Positions 7,802-17,720 of a stretch of DNA of 32,909 bases are shown in pieces (position 1 is the first letter of the stretch; each line of letters opens with the position of its first letter). Under the pieces are notes generated by a model. That model saw nothing but the letters and a program-made list of their open reading frames with translations, did not search any database and was not told where the DNA came from. The stretch comes from Candidatus Nanopelagicales bacterium (GTDB taxonomy: Bacteria; Actinomycetota; Actinomycetes; S36-B12). Position numbers and translations under genes: made by a program. The stretch is from NCBI GenBank assembly GCA_030827125.1, contig JAURFD010000018.1, forward strand, positions 1 through 32,909, in the 5' to 3' direction.

Positions 7802-10800
7802 ATGGGCGGCGAACTAGTCCTGCGTACAGACGTGAGCCGGCGCGGCTTCCTTGGCGGCCTGGCCGCGGGCGCACTCGTCATCGCCATGCCCTCGACGGCC
7901 CGTGCCATGACTGCCCGGGACGGCGAGCCGATGCCCACGATCACGGTGCGCCGACGCGAGGACATGCTGCGCTTGACGATCACGCCGTTCAATATGACCG
8001 TCAACAAGGCCACCGGGCGGGTGACTCCGAACGGCGCCAACGGCCTGCTCATCGTGAACTTTGGCCCTCAGGCGGTCACCGAGCAGGCCTTCGCTGCGGG
8101 TCAGACGCCCAGCGCCAGTGCCGTCCCTGCGCGACTGGCCGGCGACAGCCAGCTGAGTTTCGTCGTCGACGCTCCGGTGTCCCTCACCTTGGCCGGCCTG
8201 TTGGCCTGGGCCGACCGCGATCCTTATCTCAGCGAGATCGGGCGCTACCTCGACGGCGAGGTCCTGCCGGCCAACCTCCCGGTGACGAAGCCGTTGAGTG
8301 GCATGGTCACCCGTCTGGAGATGCCCTGGTGGCTGTATCTCTCGCCTAACAGAGTGAGCTCGTGGACTGAGCAGCGCAGTGCCAAGACCAACTCCGGCCG
8401 CACCGAGATCTTCCACGCACGACTGGGCTCGATGCTGCCGGGCGAGGATCAGACCGAGGACGCGGAGTACCGAACGTTGCGCGGTGTGGGCTTGCGCGAC
8501 CCTGGGGCGTCGCTGCTGCTGAGTGACCCCAACGCGGACGTCGCGGAGGGTCTCAACGGACACCCCTGGACGATGATCCCGACCCCGCGAGACCGGGCCG
8601 ACATCGTCCGGCTGACGACGCGAACCGGCGCCAACCAGGTGGGCGGTCCGGCGGCGGCGATCAAGGCCCGCGTCGCGCTCTCCCCGCTCGGGGGGCAACT
8701 CGTTGCCGAGGGCTCGTGGGATGAGCCCGGCGTCTCGACGATGACGGCGTGGCAGCAGCGCATCTGGCAGGGACGTGACACCTACGCCAAGGTCGTGCGC
8801 CGCGGATTCCTCTATCCCTGGGGCTTCAAGGCCGCGCAGGTCGAGGAGGGCGTACGCGTCTTCCGCGCCGATTCGCGCGGACGCATCCGGGCCTTCTGGG
8901 AAAAGCGCACCAGCATCGTGGTGACAGAACCTGAGCTCGACCTCGGGAGCACCTCGACCGCCACCGATGCCGGGAGGCGAGCGGCGCTCTTCAGCTACGT
9001 CACATGCAAGACGGTGCAGACGCCGCCGTTGGCCCTTCCCCGCAACCTCACGCCCATGGGCGGTGACTGGTCCGGGATGAAGGTGTACACACCCAAGGTC
9101 GCCACGCGCAACGGCTCAGTGGCCTTCCAGTTCGACCTCGTCGGCATTGATCCCGATGGCAATGAGATCCCCTTCAGTCAGCCGATGCTCTTTGCGCAGG
9201 CCAAGGTGTCCGATGCTCGTTCGACGCGACCGAGTCAGCGGCGCGGCGTGGATGGTCGATTCGGCATCGATGACCTCACCGACCCGAACTTCACCGAGGA
9301 TGGCGCGGCCCAGCTTCGTGGCTACTACGACGACACCGTCCCTTACTCAGACAAGGTGGCGGAGTTCGGCGGAGCCGCGATTGCCTACGCGGAGAATCTC
9401 GCCAACTCGGTGAGTACCGACGACGGCGAAGTGCTCTCCGAAGCCCTTGTCTCGGCCCAGACCGTTCAGGCAACCAAGGAGATTGTCTTCGGGATTGCCA
9501 ACCGGGTCGACGATGAACTGCAGCTCATCCGGGGCGACATCGAGGATCTTCTTGAGGAGTACCACCCCAACAACTTTCCCATCATCAAGGAGGCGCAGGT
9601 CTTCCTCGAGGACACCGCACGCCTCGTCGAGGAGACCGTCACCGCCGCACTCAACTATCCGCGCGAGTACCTCGAGAACGCCCTCGACGAGGCGCGCAAT
9701 GTCGGCCAGGTCTATCTCCAGGCGGCCGAGGATGCGGTCAACGATTTCCTCATGGATCCGGCCAAGGCTGGCGGGGTCACCGGCGGCAAGATGACCGTCG
9801 CCGGTCTCAGCCGCACGCTCGGGAACATCTACGGCGATGTGCAGTCCATCCGCTCCTTGGCTGCGGATGGTCGCGTCACCCCCGGCGAGGCGTTCAAGGC
9901 ATTCGAGATCCTCGGCGGCGTCACCCTGGCCGATCTCATCCCGAACCCCTACCCGGGAGTCGGCGCGGACGGCAAGCCGACTCCGATGGCGCTGAAGATC
10001 GATTCGACGTTCGAGAACACGGGTCTCGATAGCGAGCGCTCTGTCACCAGAATGTCGATGTCGATCGACAACTCGCTGCCGTTGGAAGACGGTTCGCGGG
10101 TCATGGAGAGCATTCCGCTTCTCGACGTCGACCGCGCCCGTCTGCTCCTTGACCTGCAGACCATCGTCCCCACGGTGCAGGGCTCGGCAACGTGGAAGGT
10201 GCGCGGCGAACTCAGCGACTTCATCGTCACGCTCGTGCCGATCGACAACCTGGAGTTCGTGCGCGTCGATGTCGAGCGCATCGTCTTCACCGCCGGTAGC
10301 GGCCGCAGCCCCGACGTCGACGTTCAGGTCCGCGAGGTCGACTTCAGCGGGCTGCTGACTCTTCTGCGCACGCTCGCCTCCTACCTGCCCTTCGGCGACC
10401 TGCTCATCATCAACGTCGACTCCGGTGGCATTGAGGCGGGCTTCGCGATCGATCTGCCGCCTATCGCGCTGGGTGCCTTCGCGATCTCCGGCATCGGGGT
10501 CGGCGGGGTCGTGGACATCCCCTTCGACTCTGAGCCGGTTCGCTTCGGCTTCCTGATGTCCTACCCCGAGGATCCGTTCACGCTCACGATCACCGGACTC
10601 GGTGGCGGTGGCTATCTCGATCAAGCACTCGGACTGACCGGGATCGAGCGCTTGAGCATCACTGGTTTCGTCGCGGCCGAGGCGAAGGTCAATTTCGGCG
10701 GAGTGGCCAGCGGCGGCGTGAGCGTACGCGCAGGATTCACCTTCGCTATCGGCGCACTCGATCCTCCGGTCGGCGGTGTCGAGGAGGGCCTTGCCCTCAC

Positions 10801-11134
10801 CGCGTTCGCCAGCCTCAACGGCAACGTCGACGTGCTGGGCATCGCGAGTGCCAGCATCGACGTCTACATCGGCCTGTCGGTGCTGATCCCCGCTGAACTG
10901 CCGGCCTACGTCAAGTTGCACGGAGTAGCCCGCGTCACCGTGCGCGTGAGCGTCGCGTTCTTCTCCAAGACGGTCAACTTCGAAGCCCAGCGGACCATCA
11001 ATGCCACCTACCTCGAGGGTCCTGCCGGCCGCGCCGCGGTCTCCGCGCGCAGCGGCGGCGAGGTCCCCGTGGCCACCTTCGCTGATGCCTGGGACGACCG
11101 TGCCTGGGCCGACTTCTGTGGAGCGTTCGGATGA
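7802..11134 (+). CDS. Large Tat-exported protein of unknown function, first gene of the Hcp operon
   Basis: 1110 residues; ATG with GAGGGAG four bases upstream. The N-terminus has a twin-arginine signal (SRRGFLGGLAAGALVIAM, cleavage near STARA), so it is exported folded. Residues about 45-500 are mixed beta-rich with a segment MPWWLYLSPN and TEIFHARLG that I associate, from memory only, with an uncharacterised family in Streptomyces and relatives. Residues about 515-660 are strongly helical and acidic (for example DDELQLIRGDIEDLLEEY), a likely helical bundle or coiled coil. Residues about 760-1080 are beta-rich and glycine-rich (GISGIGVGGVVDIP and similar) and may form a barrel or long sheet. 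It ends in an ATGA overlap with the next gene. No catalytic motif seen. A structural component of a surface or secreted complex is an inference. Confidence 0.85.
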   Translation: MGGELVLRTDVSRRGFLGGLAAGALVIAMPSTARAMTARDGEPMPTITVRRREDMLRLTITPFNMTVNKATGRVTPNGANGLLIVNFGPQAVTEQAFAAGQTPSASAVPARLAGDSQLSFVVDAPVSLTLAGLLAWADRDPYLSEIGRYLDGEVLPANLPVTKPLSGMVTRLEMPWWLYLSPNRVSSWTEQRSAKTNSGRTEIFHARLGSMLPGEDQTEDAEYRTLRGVGLRDPGASLLLSDPNADVAEGLNGHPWTMIPTPRDRADIVRLTTRTGANQVGGPAAAIKARVALSPLGGQLVAEGSWDEPGVSTMTAWQQRIWQGRDTYAKVVRRGFLYPWGFKAAQVEEGVRVFRADSRGRIRAFWEKRTSIVVTEPELDLGSTSTATDAGRRAALFSYVTCKTVQTPPLALPRNLTPMGGDWSGMKVYTPKVATRNGSVAFQFDLVGIDPDGNEIPFSQPMLFAQAKVSDARSTRPSQRRGVDGRFGIDDLTDPNFTEDGAAQLRGYYDDTVPYSDKVAEFGGAAIAYAENLANSVSTDDGEVLSEALVSAQTVQATKEIVFGIANRVDDELQLIRGDIEDLLEEYHPNNFPIIKEAQVFLEDTARLVEETVTAALNYPREYLENALDEARNVGQVYLQAAEDAVNDFLMDPAKAGGVTGGKMTVAGLSRTLGNIYGDVQSIRSLAADGRVTPGEAFKAFEILGGVTLADLIPNPYPGVGADGKPTPMALKIDSTFENTGLDSERSVTRMSMSIDNSLPLEDGSRVMESIPLLDVDRARLLLDLQTIVPTVQGSATWKVRGELSDFIVTLVPIDNLEFVRVDVERIVFTAGSGRSPDVDVQVREVDFSGLLTLLRTLASYLPFGDLLIINVDSGGIEAGFAIDLPPIALGAFAISGIGVGGVVDIPFDSEPVRFGFLMSYPEDPFTLTITGLGGGGYLDQALGLTGIERLSITGFVAAEAKVNFGGVASGGVSVRAGFTFAIGALDPPVGGVEEGLALTAFASLNGNVDVLGIASASIDVYIGLSVLIPAELPAYVKLHGVARVTVRVSVAFFSKTVNFEAQRTINATYLEGPAGRAAVSARSGGEVPVATFADAWDDRAWADFCGAFG

Positions 11135-14100
11135 TCCTCGAGACGATTCTCTTCACTGCGCTCCCGACGTCGCGAGACAAGAACTCGCTCTACGCCTCGG
11201 TGCTCATCTCGCCGCAACTCGGCGGCGAAGAAGGCAACCCGCGCCGTCTCCCGCTATCCCGCTATCGCGACTTCCGCGGTGGTGAGTGGGCGCGCATCGT
11301 GCGTGCCATCGAATGGCAACTGACATTGCGGTGGACGGTTGATGATCGACAGGAGGACTACCTCGACGCGGAGCGGATCTCCGACGATCCCGACCCCGAG
11401 CTCTTTGCCACGCTGTTCCCTGAAGACATGCCCGTGGACCCGTTCGTCTTCCGCAATCCCGCGGATTCGCCAATCGTGTCCTACCCGGCGGCGCGCCTGA
11501 ACTCTGACCTTGACCAGTTGCAGGTGACGGTAGCCCGGCAGTCGGGGGAGCAGCGACCACTCCTGGAGTCGTTGGTCACTCGCAGCGATGGCACCACGGC
11601 GGACTACACCAAGCTGCCCCTCGATGGATTCGTCGTCGATGAGGATCGTCGACAGCGCTTCACCAACCAGATCGAGCAAGTCTTGGCGACCAACGGCGTG
11701 CTGACCACGCCTGGAGCCGGTGCCGAGGGCACGGCTCGCTCGCTGGTCATGCTCAACGAGATGCTGGCGCCCAGCGCGCGAGCCAGCGAGCCGTACAAGC
11801 CTCAGTGGCCCGACATGGATTTCCACCAGGTCATCTCGCTTCTTCAGTCGCATCCCAACCTGCTGCGCCGCCTGGGCCTGCTGGTGGATCTGCGTATCCC
11901 GATCACACGCATCCGGAACAACACCGGCACTCCGCGGGTCTACGCGATGGTTGACTGGCCCCCGCCATACAACCCCGATGCGGTCGGCCTCGACATCACG
12001 ACCGCCTTCCCGCGCGTGCGCACCACCCTCGGCGAGTCCTACTTCCGCCCGAGGCCTCGCTCGGGCGACTTGGATGACACAGGCTTTGTCGACCTGACTT
12101 CGGCAGTGGTGATCACCAGCACACTGGAGTCTGAAGCGATTGGCACATCCGTGGACGCCACGGGGACGGCGCGCCTTTGGACCCAGGGCCGCGAGACCTT
12201 CGGGACGCCGAAGCGCCGTGGGCTCCCGGCTCGGCACTCCGCGGGCGTCGAGTTCGCGCGTCCAGACGAAGCGCGTCGGTGGAAGGATCGCATGGCGGCC
12301 GCGACGGAGCTGAGCGCGGCCGCAGCCACGGGCGACGATCTCTTCCTCGATGCCGAAGACGTCCTCATGGGTTATCGCGTCGACGTACGCCGTGCTGGCG
12401 AACGCGAGTGGCATAGCCTGCATCGACGCCGCGGAATCCTGACGCCGTACAGCGGAACCTCCCCGCAGGCGAAGGTTGAGCTCGGCGACGATGAGGGCTG
12501 GAGCGAGACCGCAGCGACGGCCAATCCCGAGGATGAACTCGACGGCGTGCCGACCAAGATCCGAATCCGTGAGGCGCTGGCGCAATGGGACGGGTGGAGC
12601 CTGTCACTGCCCCTGCCGGGCAAGTCCTTGGATGCCGAGGACCGGCCAAGTCCCGATACGACGGCGGCTGAGGCGTCGGACCTCATCGCGAGCATGCACG
12701 GCACCATCGACTACGAGGCCCCCGCCGGGGGCGCGAGACTGCCGGCGCTGCGCTTCTCGAAGTCCGACTACCAGGCGCGGATGCGCTGGGTCGACCTCGG
12801 CGGCAACTCGATCGAGCCTGACGCCACCGGCGGATCGATCCTCACCTTCCCCTACCTGCGCCACGATCCCGTCAACTCACCGGATCTCTATCTCGCGGCC
12901 AGACCGGAGTGGTCGGAGTCCGTCGATGTCATGGTGCTGCGCACCGGCAATGAGGCCAGCGCCCATCGCAAGAGCACCAAGCGCTGGATCGCGCCGCCGC
13001 GAAGTGCGGCCTTCTTCTGTCTGACGCACGGTGTCTTCGACGATGCTTCCGGCCGCCCGCAGGCCGGTATGTATGCCACGATCGCGCGCCGAGAGAACGA
13101 GTCCATTGCCACCGAGCCGGCGGGTGTCGACAACGTCGTCTTCGTCCCGTCGGACCCCGGGGCCGTTCCCTACCTGCCTGACCCGCTGGCACATGGCCTC
13201 CTGGCACGCGGCTTGCCCAAGCCCGGCGCGAATTACGATCGGGAACTTTCGGCCGCCTACTCCGGTGACTGGCCCACCGTGCAGGTGGCGAGCATCGAAG
13301 CCCGTGCAGCTCGACGCAACTCCGCACGGGTGACCCGGGACAAGATCTTCGTCGACCTCGAGCCCGGTCGTGTGGCACATGTTCGCCTATCTCACTCGCT
13401 GACCGGCGACGGCTTGCAACTCATGGACCTGTGGCGTCGAATTCAGCGCTTCGCCGATGCGGCAAAGGCACGCAAGGGTGCCTACTGGCAGTTGACCCCC
13501 GACCGCACTCTCGTGGTCGTCCACGCAGTTCAGCGACCGGTGACGCCGCCGGAGTTCGTCCGCACTCCACTGGGCAAGCGGTGGGTCTCGCGTCGCTCGG
13601 CGGGAGAGACCGCTACCGAGTTGAGGGGCTCACTCACCGTGGATGCGCCCTCGACCGAGTCGGTCGACATCGTCGGCGCGCGCACGTACGCCGTCGACAA
13701 TGGGCCGGGCAGTGGGCTCCCCTACGTGGCCGTCAACGCGGACATGGGGGTCCTCGGCACCGTCGCAATCCCGGATCCGGCTCCGGGTGGTGGGGAGCAG
13801 CGGGTCGACGGTCTTTCTGTACGCGCGGCCTTCGGCGATACGACGCGTCAGCAGGTGACTCTCACCGCCGAAGGCAAGTCCCGCTTCGCTGAGTACTTCC
13901 GGACGACAAAGACAGCGACAGCGTCGACCAGCAGCGTGACTCTCAACGGTGGTAAGCCTGTCGTCCCCGGAAGTGTCCGGGTCAGCTACACGACGTTCGA
14001 CAGCGACTTCCAGCCGGTGTCGACCACGGCGCCCGACTCGGCCTTCGCGGTGGACCCCGAAGAGGGGGTCCTCAGCGTGGTGGCGGGGGCCGAGCAGCCC

Positions 14101-15204
14101 ATCCCCACCAATGCCGTGATGTCCATCTCCTTCATCCCAGGGCCGATCACGAAGGCAAGCAGCGACTCCTCCGTGCGCGGCAACCTGCGCCGCGGCAAGG
14201 TGACGGTGCCGAGCGCCGCGCGCCCGCTCGCGCCGCAGGCCGAGTGGATCATGCCGGCGTTCACCTGGTCGGGTCCCCTTGGCAGCGACCGCACGAGCCG
14301 CCGTGGTGGGGGCTGGTTGCGCGTCTACCTCGCTCGGCCGTGGTTCAGTTCGGGCATTGGCGAGGAACTCGCGATCGTGCTCCAGCCGGCGAACTCGCGC
14401 GAGGGTCGAAATGACGCTCGGGACGCCCTGGTCACGCAGTGGGCGATGGACTCCATCACGACCGGCGGTCAGCTCCCCGGGGGGAGCCGCCAGTTCCCCA
14501 AGCAGCAGCACTTCGACTCCCGGCTCGTGGCACGCAACGTGCGCCTCGCGGAGATGGACGCTGAGGTCGACCTCGTGCGCTACCGGGTCGGCAGCAGCAA
14601 CGCTGCGGGCGCCATCAGCGGATTCGATGAAGAGCGCGACATGTACTTCGTCGACATCAACATCGAGGCGGCTGACGCCTACCGACCCTTCGTACGACTG
14701 GCTCTCGCCCGCTATCAGCCCTCCAGCGTCGGTGAACTCAATCTGTCGCCGGTTGCGCTGGTGGACGTGGTCCAACTCGAGCCAGACCGCACTGCCACCG
14801 TCGCCATCAATGGCAGTGGCGCCAAGCAGACCGCCAGCGTCACACTCTCCGGCCGCTCGTACATCAGCAACGAACTCGGTGCCGGGCCCGGCAAGGCGGT
14901 GGCTATCTTGGAGCAGTACGACGGCCCAACCGGCCCCAAGGCGAATCCGGCCCTCTCCGCCGCCTGGTCCGAAGTGCGCCGCGTGACGCTCAACGGCCGC
15001 ATCAACGCCAGCGGCCAGGCTACGTGGACCGGACGACTGACCGTGCCGGGCAGCCGTCCCCGCGGGCGCTACCGCATCGTCTTCGAGCAGTTCGAGCTCA
15101 TGCGCACGGACGGTCTGGCCACCCCCACGGCAAGCCTCTCAGCCAGTCAGAAGGCCGACGCTACTGGCGAGCGCTTGGTGCACCAGGACATCGTGAGTAT
15201 CTGA
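11131..15204 (+). CDS. Very large protein of unknown function in the Hcp operon, no signal peptide
   Basis: 1357 residues. The start overlaps the preceding stop by four bases (ATGA), so translation is probably coupled. No signal peptide or membrane segment is visible: it opens MILETILFTALPTSRDK and then LYASVLISPQL. The body alternates long beta-rich stretches with charged loops, and has an Ala-rich helix near residue 390. About residues 1025-1220 form a compact block (AFTWSGPLGSDRTSRRGGGW, RPWFSSGIGEELAIVL, VDLVRYRVG). A beta-sandwich-like tail (RTATVAINGSGAKQTASVTLSG) follows. I recognise no named domain or active site. Linkage to the Tat protein upstream suggests the two act together; without its own signal it would stay in the cytoplasm or leave with a partner. 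Confidence 0.85.
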   Translation: MILETILFTALPTSRDKNSLYASVLISPQLGGEEGNPRRLPLSRYRDFRGGEWARIVRAIEWQLTLRWTVDDRQEDYLDAERISDDPDPELFATLFPEDMPVDPFVFRNPADSPIVSYPAARLNSDLDQLQVTVARQSGEQRPLLESLVTRSDGTTADYTKLPLDGFVVDEDRRQRFTNQIEQVLATNGVLTTPGAGAEGTARSLVMLNEMLAPSARASEPYKPQWPDMDFHQVISLLQSHPNLLRRLGLLVDLRIPITRIRNNTGTPRVYAMVDWPPPYNPDAVGLDITTAFPRVRTTLGESYFRPRPRSGDLDDTGFVDLTSAVVITSTLESEAIGTSVDATGTARLWTQGRETFGTPKRRGLPARHSAGVEFARPDEARRWKDRMAAATELSAAAATGDDLFLDAEDVLMGYRVDVRRAGEREWHSLHRRRGILTPYSGTSPQAKVELGDDEGWSETAATANPEDELDGVPTKIRIREALAQWDGWSLSLPLPGKSLDAEDRPSPDTTAAEASDLIASMHGTIDYEAPAGGARLPALRFSKSDYQARMRWVDLGGNSIEPDATGGSILTFPYLRHDPVNSPDLYLAARPEWSESVDVMVLRTGNEASAHRKSTKRWIAPPRSAAFFCLTHGVFDDASGRPQAGMYATIARRENESIATEPAGVDNVVFVPSDPGAVPYLPDPLAHGLLARGLPKPGANYDRELSAAYSGDWPTVQVASIEARAARRNSARVTRDKIFVDLEPGRVAHVRLSHSLTGDGLQLMDLWRRIQRFADAAKARKGAYWQLTPDRTLVVVHAVQRPVTPPEFVRTPLGKRWVSRRSAGETATELRGSLTVDAPSTESVDIVGARTYAVDNGPGSGLPYVAVNADMGVLGTVAIPDPAPGGGEQRVDGLSVRAAFGDTTRQQVTLTAEGKSRFAEYFRTTKTATASTSSVTLNGGKPVVPGSVRVSYTTFDSDFQPVSTTAPDSAFAVDPEEGVLSVVAGAEQPIPTNAVMSISFIPGPITKASSDSSVRGNLRRGKVTVPSAARPLAPQAEWIMPAFTWSGPLGSDRTSRRGGGWLRVYLARPWFSSGIGEELAIVLQPANSREGRNDARDALVTQWAMDSITTGGQLPGGSRQFPKQQHFDSRLVARNVRLAEMDAEVDLVRYRVGSSNAAGAISGFDEERDMYFVDINIEAADAYRPFVRLALARYQPSSVGELNLSPVALVDVVQLEPDRTATVAINGSGAKQTASVTLSGRSYISNELGAGPGKAVAILEQYDGPTGPKANPALSAAWSEVRRVTLNGRINASGQATWTGRLTVPGSRPRGRYRIVFEQFELMRTDGLATPTASLSASQKADATGERLVHQDIVSI

Positions 15205-15205
15205 C

Positions 15206-16927
15206 GTGGGAACGATGATGACGGGACGGCCTGTGACGCGGCGACGACCGCGAAGTCTGTGGCTGCTGCTCGCGATGATCGTGCTCGTGGGTGGTTTCAG
15301 CGGCTTCGCCGGCGGGGCAAGTGCGGATACCGCCCGTGATGGCTTCGAGGAACTCAACGACTGCTGGGATGACGACGCCTTGCCCGTGCGGAATCTCACC
15401 AAGGTGTCTGAGGTGACCAAGCGGAACCGAACGACCGTGAAGATGACGTGGGAGCCCCCTGCTGACTCCGGTCTGTTCCAGGAGTACCGGATCGCCTACA
15501 CCGCCGACTGGCGCCCGCAGAAGTTCGTCGTGCTGACGACTGACAAGACTGCCGCCACGGTCTCAGGTCTTTGGCCCGGCCGGACCTACACGATCTATGT
15601 CCAACCGACCGGGAGCCCGGCGGAGTGCAACGTGGGCATCGACAGCATCGTGGGTGACGCCTGGGGCACGCCTGCTGCTGTCACCGTGACGACGGCGGAC
15701 ACGCGCACCTACCAGTCCGATTCACCCTGGGTGGTGTCGCTGGGCGACTCCTTCATCTCGGGGGAGGGCGGTCGCTGGGCTGGCAACTCCGACCTCTACC
15801 CCAACCTCCGCAAGGGCACCGATACCGGTGAGCGGGCGTACTACGACTACGCCAGTGGCGAGGAGATCGCCGGCTGCCATCGTTCGCGAGCAGCCCTCAT
15901 CCACATCACGGTCGCCAAGTCGATGAACTTCGCCTGCAGCGGCGCCATCACCGCATCGGCGTACGACAGCAGGGTCAGCACCAGCACCAGCGGAGAAGAC
16001 CCCGAGAAGTGGAAGCCTGGAATCGACCGCAAGACCTTCCCGAATGTTGACCTGACGTTCGAGGGCCAAGAAGCCATCGGTCAGGCAGAGATGCTGGCGA
16101 GGTTCGCCCGGACACATCGGGTCGAGATGGTGGTGCTGTCGATCGGGGGCAACAACTTCTACTTCTCCGACATTGTCACCAATTGCGTGACGGGGTACCT
16201 CGGCTTCAGTCGGTGCAGCGAGGATGAACGACTCGCCCATTACATCTCCGAGGAATGGCAGGACAAGGTCCGCGCCGAGGTAAAGGGCGCTATCCAGGAG
16301 ATCGTCTGGGCCATGCGCGACGCAGGCTATGACGAGAGCGAGTGGACCCTCGTCCAGAACTTCTATCCCCAGCCCATCGCGACCTCCGACCAGATGCGAT
16401 ACGCCGACGATGCCCTGGCCTATCGCCAGCAACTCGGCGGGTGCGGCTTCCGCGATGTGGATGCCGACTGGGCCGTCAATTCGGTGCTGCCCACGGTCAA
16501 CGCGACGGTGGCCGAGGCTGCGTTGGAGGCCAGGGCCTACTTCGATCAACGTCTGCGCCTGGTCCAGATGGATACTTCCCAGGCGTTCCGTGGTCATGAA
16601 CTGTGCAACAAGGCAGTCAAGCGGGTGGAGTCCTACAACGCCGAAGACCGCGGCGGCGTCAAGTCCTGGAGGAAGCGGAACGCTCCGGACAAGTCCGAGT
16701 GGATGAAGGACATCGACATTTCCAACTTCAGCGCCACGGAGAAGAACGAGTCGTTCCACCCCAACTACTGGGGTCAGTTGGCGTTGCGCAACTGCCTGCG
16801 GCAATTGTGGAACGGCGGAGACATCGTGAGTGGAGGCACTTGCACTCCACTCCAGGGAAGGAACAGGTACCTCGAGCCCAACATGGAGTTCACGAGAGTG
16901 GACGAGTTAACTCACCTGGGCACGTGA
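15206..16927 (+). CDS. Secreted SGNH/GDSL-type hydrolase with N-terminal fibronectin III domain
   Basis: 573 residues from GTG at 15206, one base after the previous stop. ATG at 15215 or 15218 is equally plausible, the latter six bases from GGGA. The N-terminus is a Sec signal (TRRRPRSLWLLLAMIVLVGG, cleavage near GGASA). Residues about 64-165 form an Fn3 domain. The hydrolase follows: block I GDSFISGEGG (Ser182), block III IGGNN (Asn316), block V ESFHPNYWGQ (His518). The residue three before the His is Glu515, not the usual Asp. Cysteines are numerous (CHRS, FACSG, TNCVTG, SRCSE), fitting an exported, disulfide-bonded lipase or esterase. It probably modifies an extracellular acyl ester; the substrate is unknown. 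Same operon as the Tat and Hcp proteins. Confidence 0.9.
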   Translation: MGTMMTGRPVTRRRPRSLWLLLAMIVLVGGFSGFAGGASADTARDGFEELNDCWDDDALPVRNLTKVSEVTKRNRTTVKMTWEPPADSGLFQEYRIAYTADWRPQKFVVLTTDKTAATVSGLWPGRTYTIYVQPTGSPAECNVGIDSIVGDAWGTPAAVTVTTADTRTYQSDSPWVVSLGDSFISGEGGRWAGNSDLYPNLRKGTDTGERAYYDYASGEEIAGCHRSRAALIHITVAKSMNFACSGAITASAYDSRVSTSTSGEDPEKWKPGIDRKTFPNVDLTFEGQEAIGQAEMLARFARTHRVEMVVLSIGGNNFYFSDIVTNCVTGYLGFSRCSEDERLAHYISEEWQDKVRAEVKGAIQEIVWAMRDAGYDESEWTLVQNFYPQPIATSDQMRYADDALAYRQQLGGCGFRDVDADWAVNSVLPTVNATVAEAALEARAYFDQRLRLVQMDTSQAFRGHELCNKAVKRVESYNAEDRGGVKSWRKRNAPDKSEWMKDIDISNFSATEKNESFHPNYWGQLALRNCLRQLWNGGDIVSGGTCTPLQGRNRYLEPNMEFTRVDELTHLGT

Positions 16928-16939
16928 GGACGTGAACTG

Positions 16940-17719
16940 ATGGACACGAGGACGATGAGGTTGCGCAACAGGCTGGGAGCGGCGCTCGCCGGCGTCGTGG
17001 CCGTGACCCTGATCAGCGCGGCGGCCCCGGCGCACTCGGCGGCGCCGGCGCCCGCGATATCAGCGGTGTCACCGACCGCCGTCCCGGACGCGCCGACCGG
17101 CCTGGTGCAGGCGGAGTGGAAGCGGCGAGGCAAGACCTACCGCACCAACGTGTCGTGGGCCGTCGTGGAGCAGCCGGCGGGCCAGCAGCCCCTGACCTAT
17201 GCCGCCGAGGTGGAGCGAGATGGCGAGATCATTTTGGAGTTGGAACTCCAGAACGCTGCGATCATCCTGCGCAAACTGATCAAGGGGCAGACCTACACCC
17301 TACGGGTCTATGCGGTGAATGGCGACGGGCGCAGCGGGGCTGCCGAGATCGTCCTTCAGGTGCCTGGTCGAATCCCGCCGGATGGTGGCGATGGTTACGA
17401 CCCCGGGGAGCTGGCTGGTCCGCGGCCGAAGATCACCGCGGTCACGCCGAAGCAGGGCGTCGCGGGCAGCTTCGTGCGCATCACCGGCCAGAACTTCGAG
17501 AACCTGCGCTACGTCCGCTTCGGCGGCCGACTGGCTGGATTCTTCATGGATTCCACGGGGACGTTGGTGGTGACCGCCCCACGAGGGGCGAACTCGGAGC
17601 AGATATCCGGCACGGTGAATATTGAGGTGGCGACCTCCGGAGGGGTGGCCAAGGCGAAGGACGCCTTCACCTACATTGCACGCTCTTCCAGGAGCGTTAT
17701 GAAGTATGGCGGGAGATGA
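16940..17719 (+). CDS. Secreted two-domain binding protein (Fn3 + IPT/TIG)
   Basis: 259 residues; ATG 12 bases after the hydrolase stop with GAGGA upstream. An internal ATG at codon 6 (MRLRNRLG) also follows GAGGACG. A Sec signal (LGAALAGVVAVTLISAAAPAHSA) is followed by a Fn3-like domain (about 50-145, DAPTGLVQAEW to AAEIVLQVPG). A Pro/Gly/Asp linker leads to an IPT/TIG domain (about 163-248), beginning PKITAVTPKQGVAGSFVRITGQNF. Both are immunoglobulin-like adhesion or recognition folds and no enzyme motif is present. It likely acts as a scaffold or ligand-binding part of the exported complex. Its 3' end overlaps the region just before the next gene. Confidence 0.85.
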   Translation: MDTRTMRLRNRLGAALAGVVAVTLISAAAPAHSAAPAPAISAVSPTAVPDAPTGLVQAEWKRRGKTYRTNVSWAVVEQPAGQQPLTYAAEVERDGEIILELELQNAAIILRKLIKGQTYTLRVYAVNGDGRSGAAEIVLQVPGRIPPDGGDGYDPGELAGPRPKITAVTPKQGVAGSFVRITGQNFENLRYVRFGGRLAGFFMDSTGTLVVTAPRGANSEQISGTVNIEVATSGGVAKAKDAFTYIARSSRSVMKYGGR

Positions 17720-17720
17720 G

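Noticed and set aside
9347-10921. 524-aa minus-strand open frame
   Set aside because: Antisense shadow of the 1110-aa Tat protein gene, Asp/Glu/Arg-rich composition typical of high-GC shadows.
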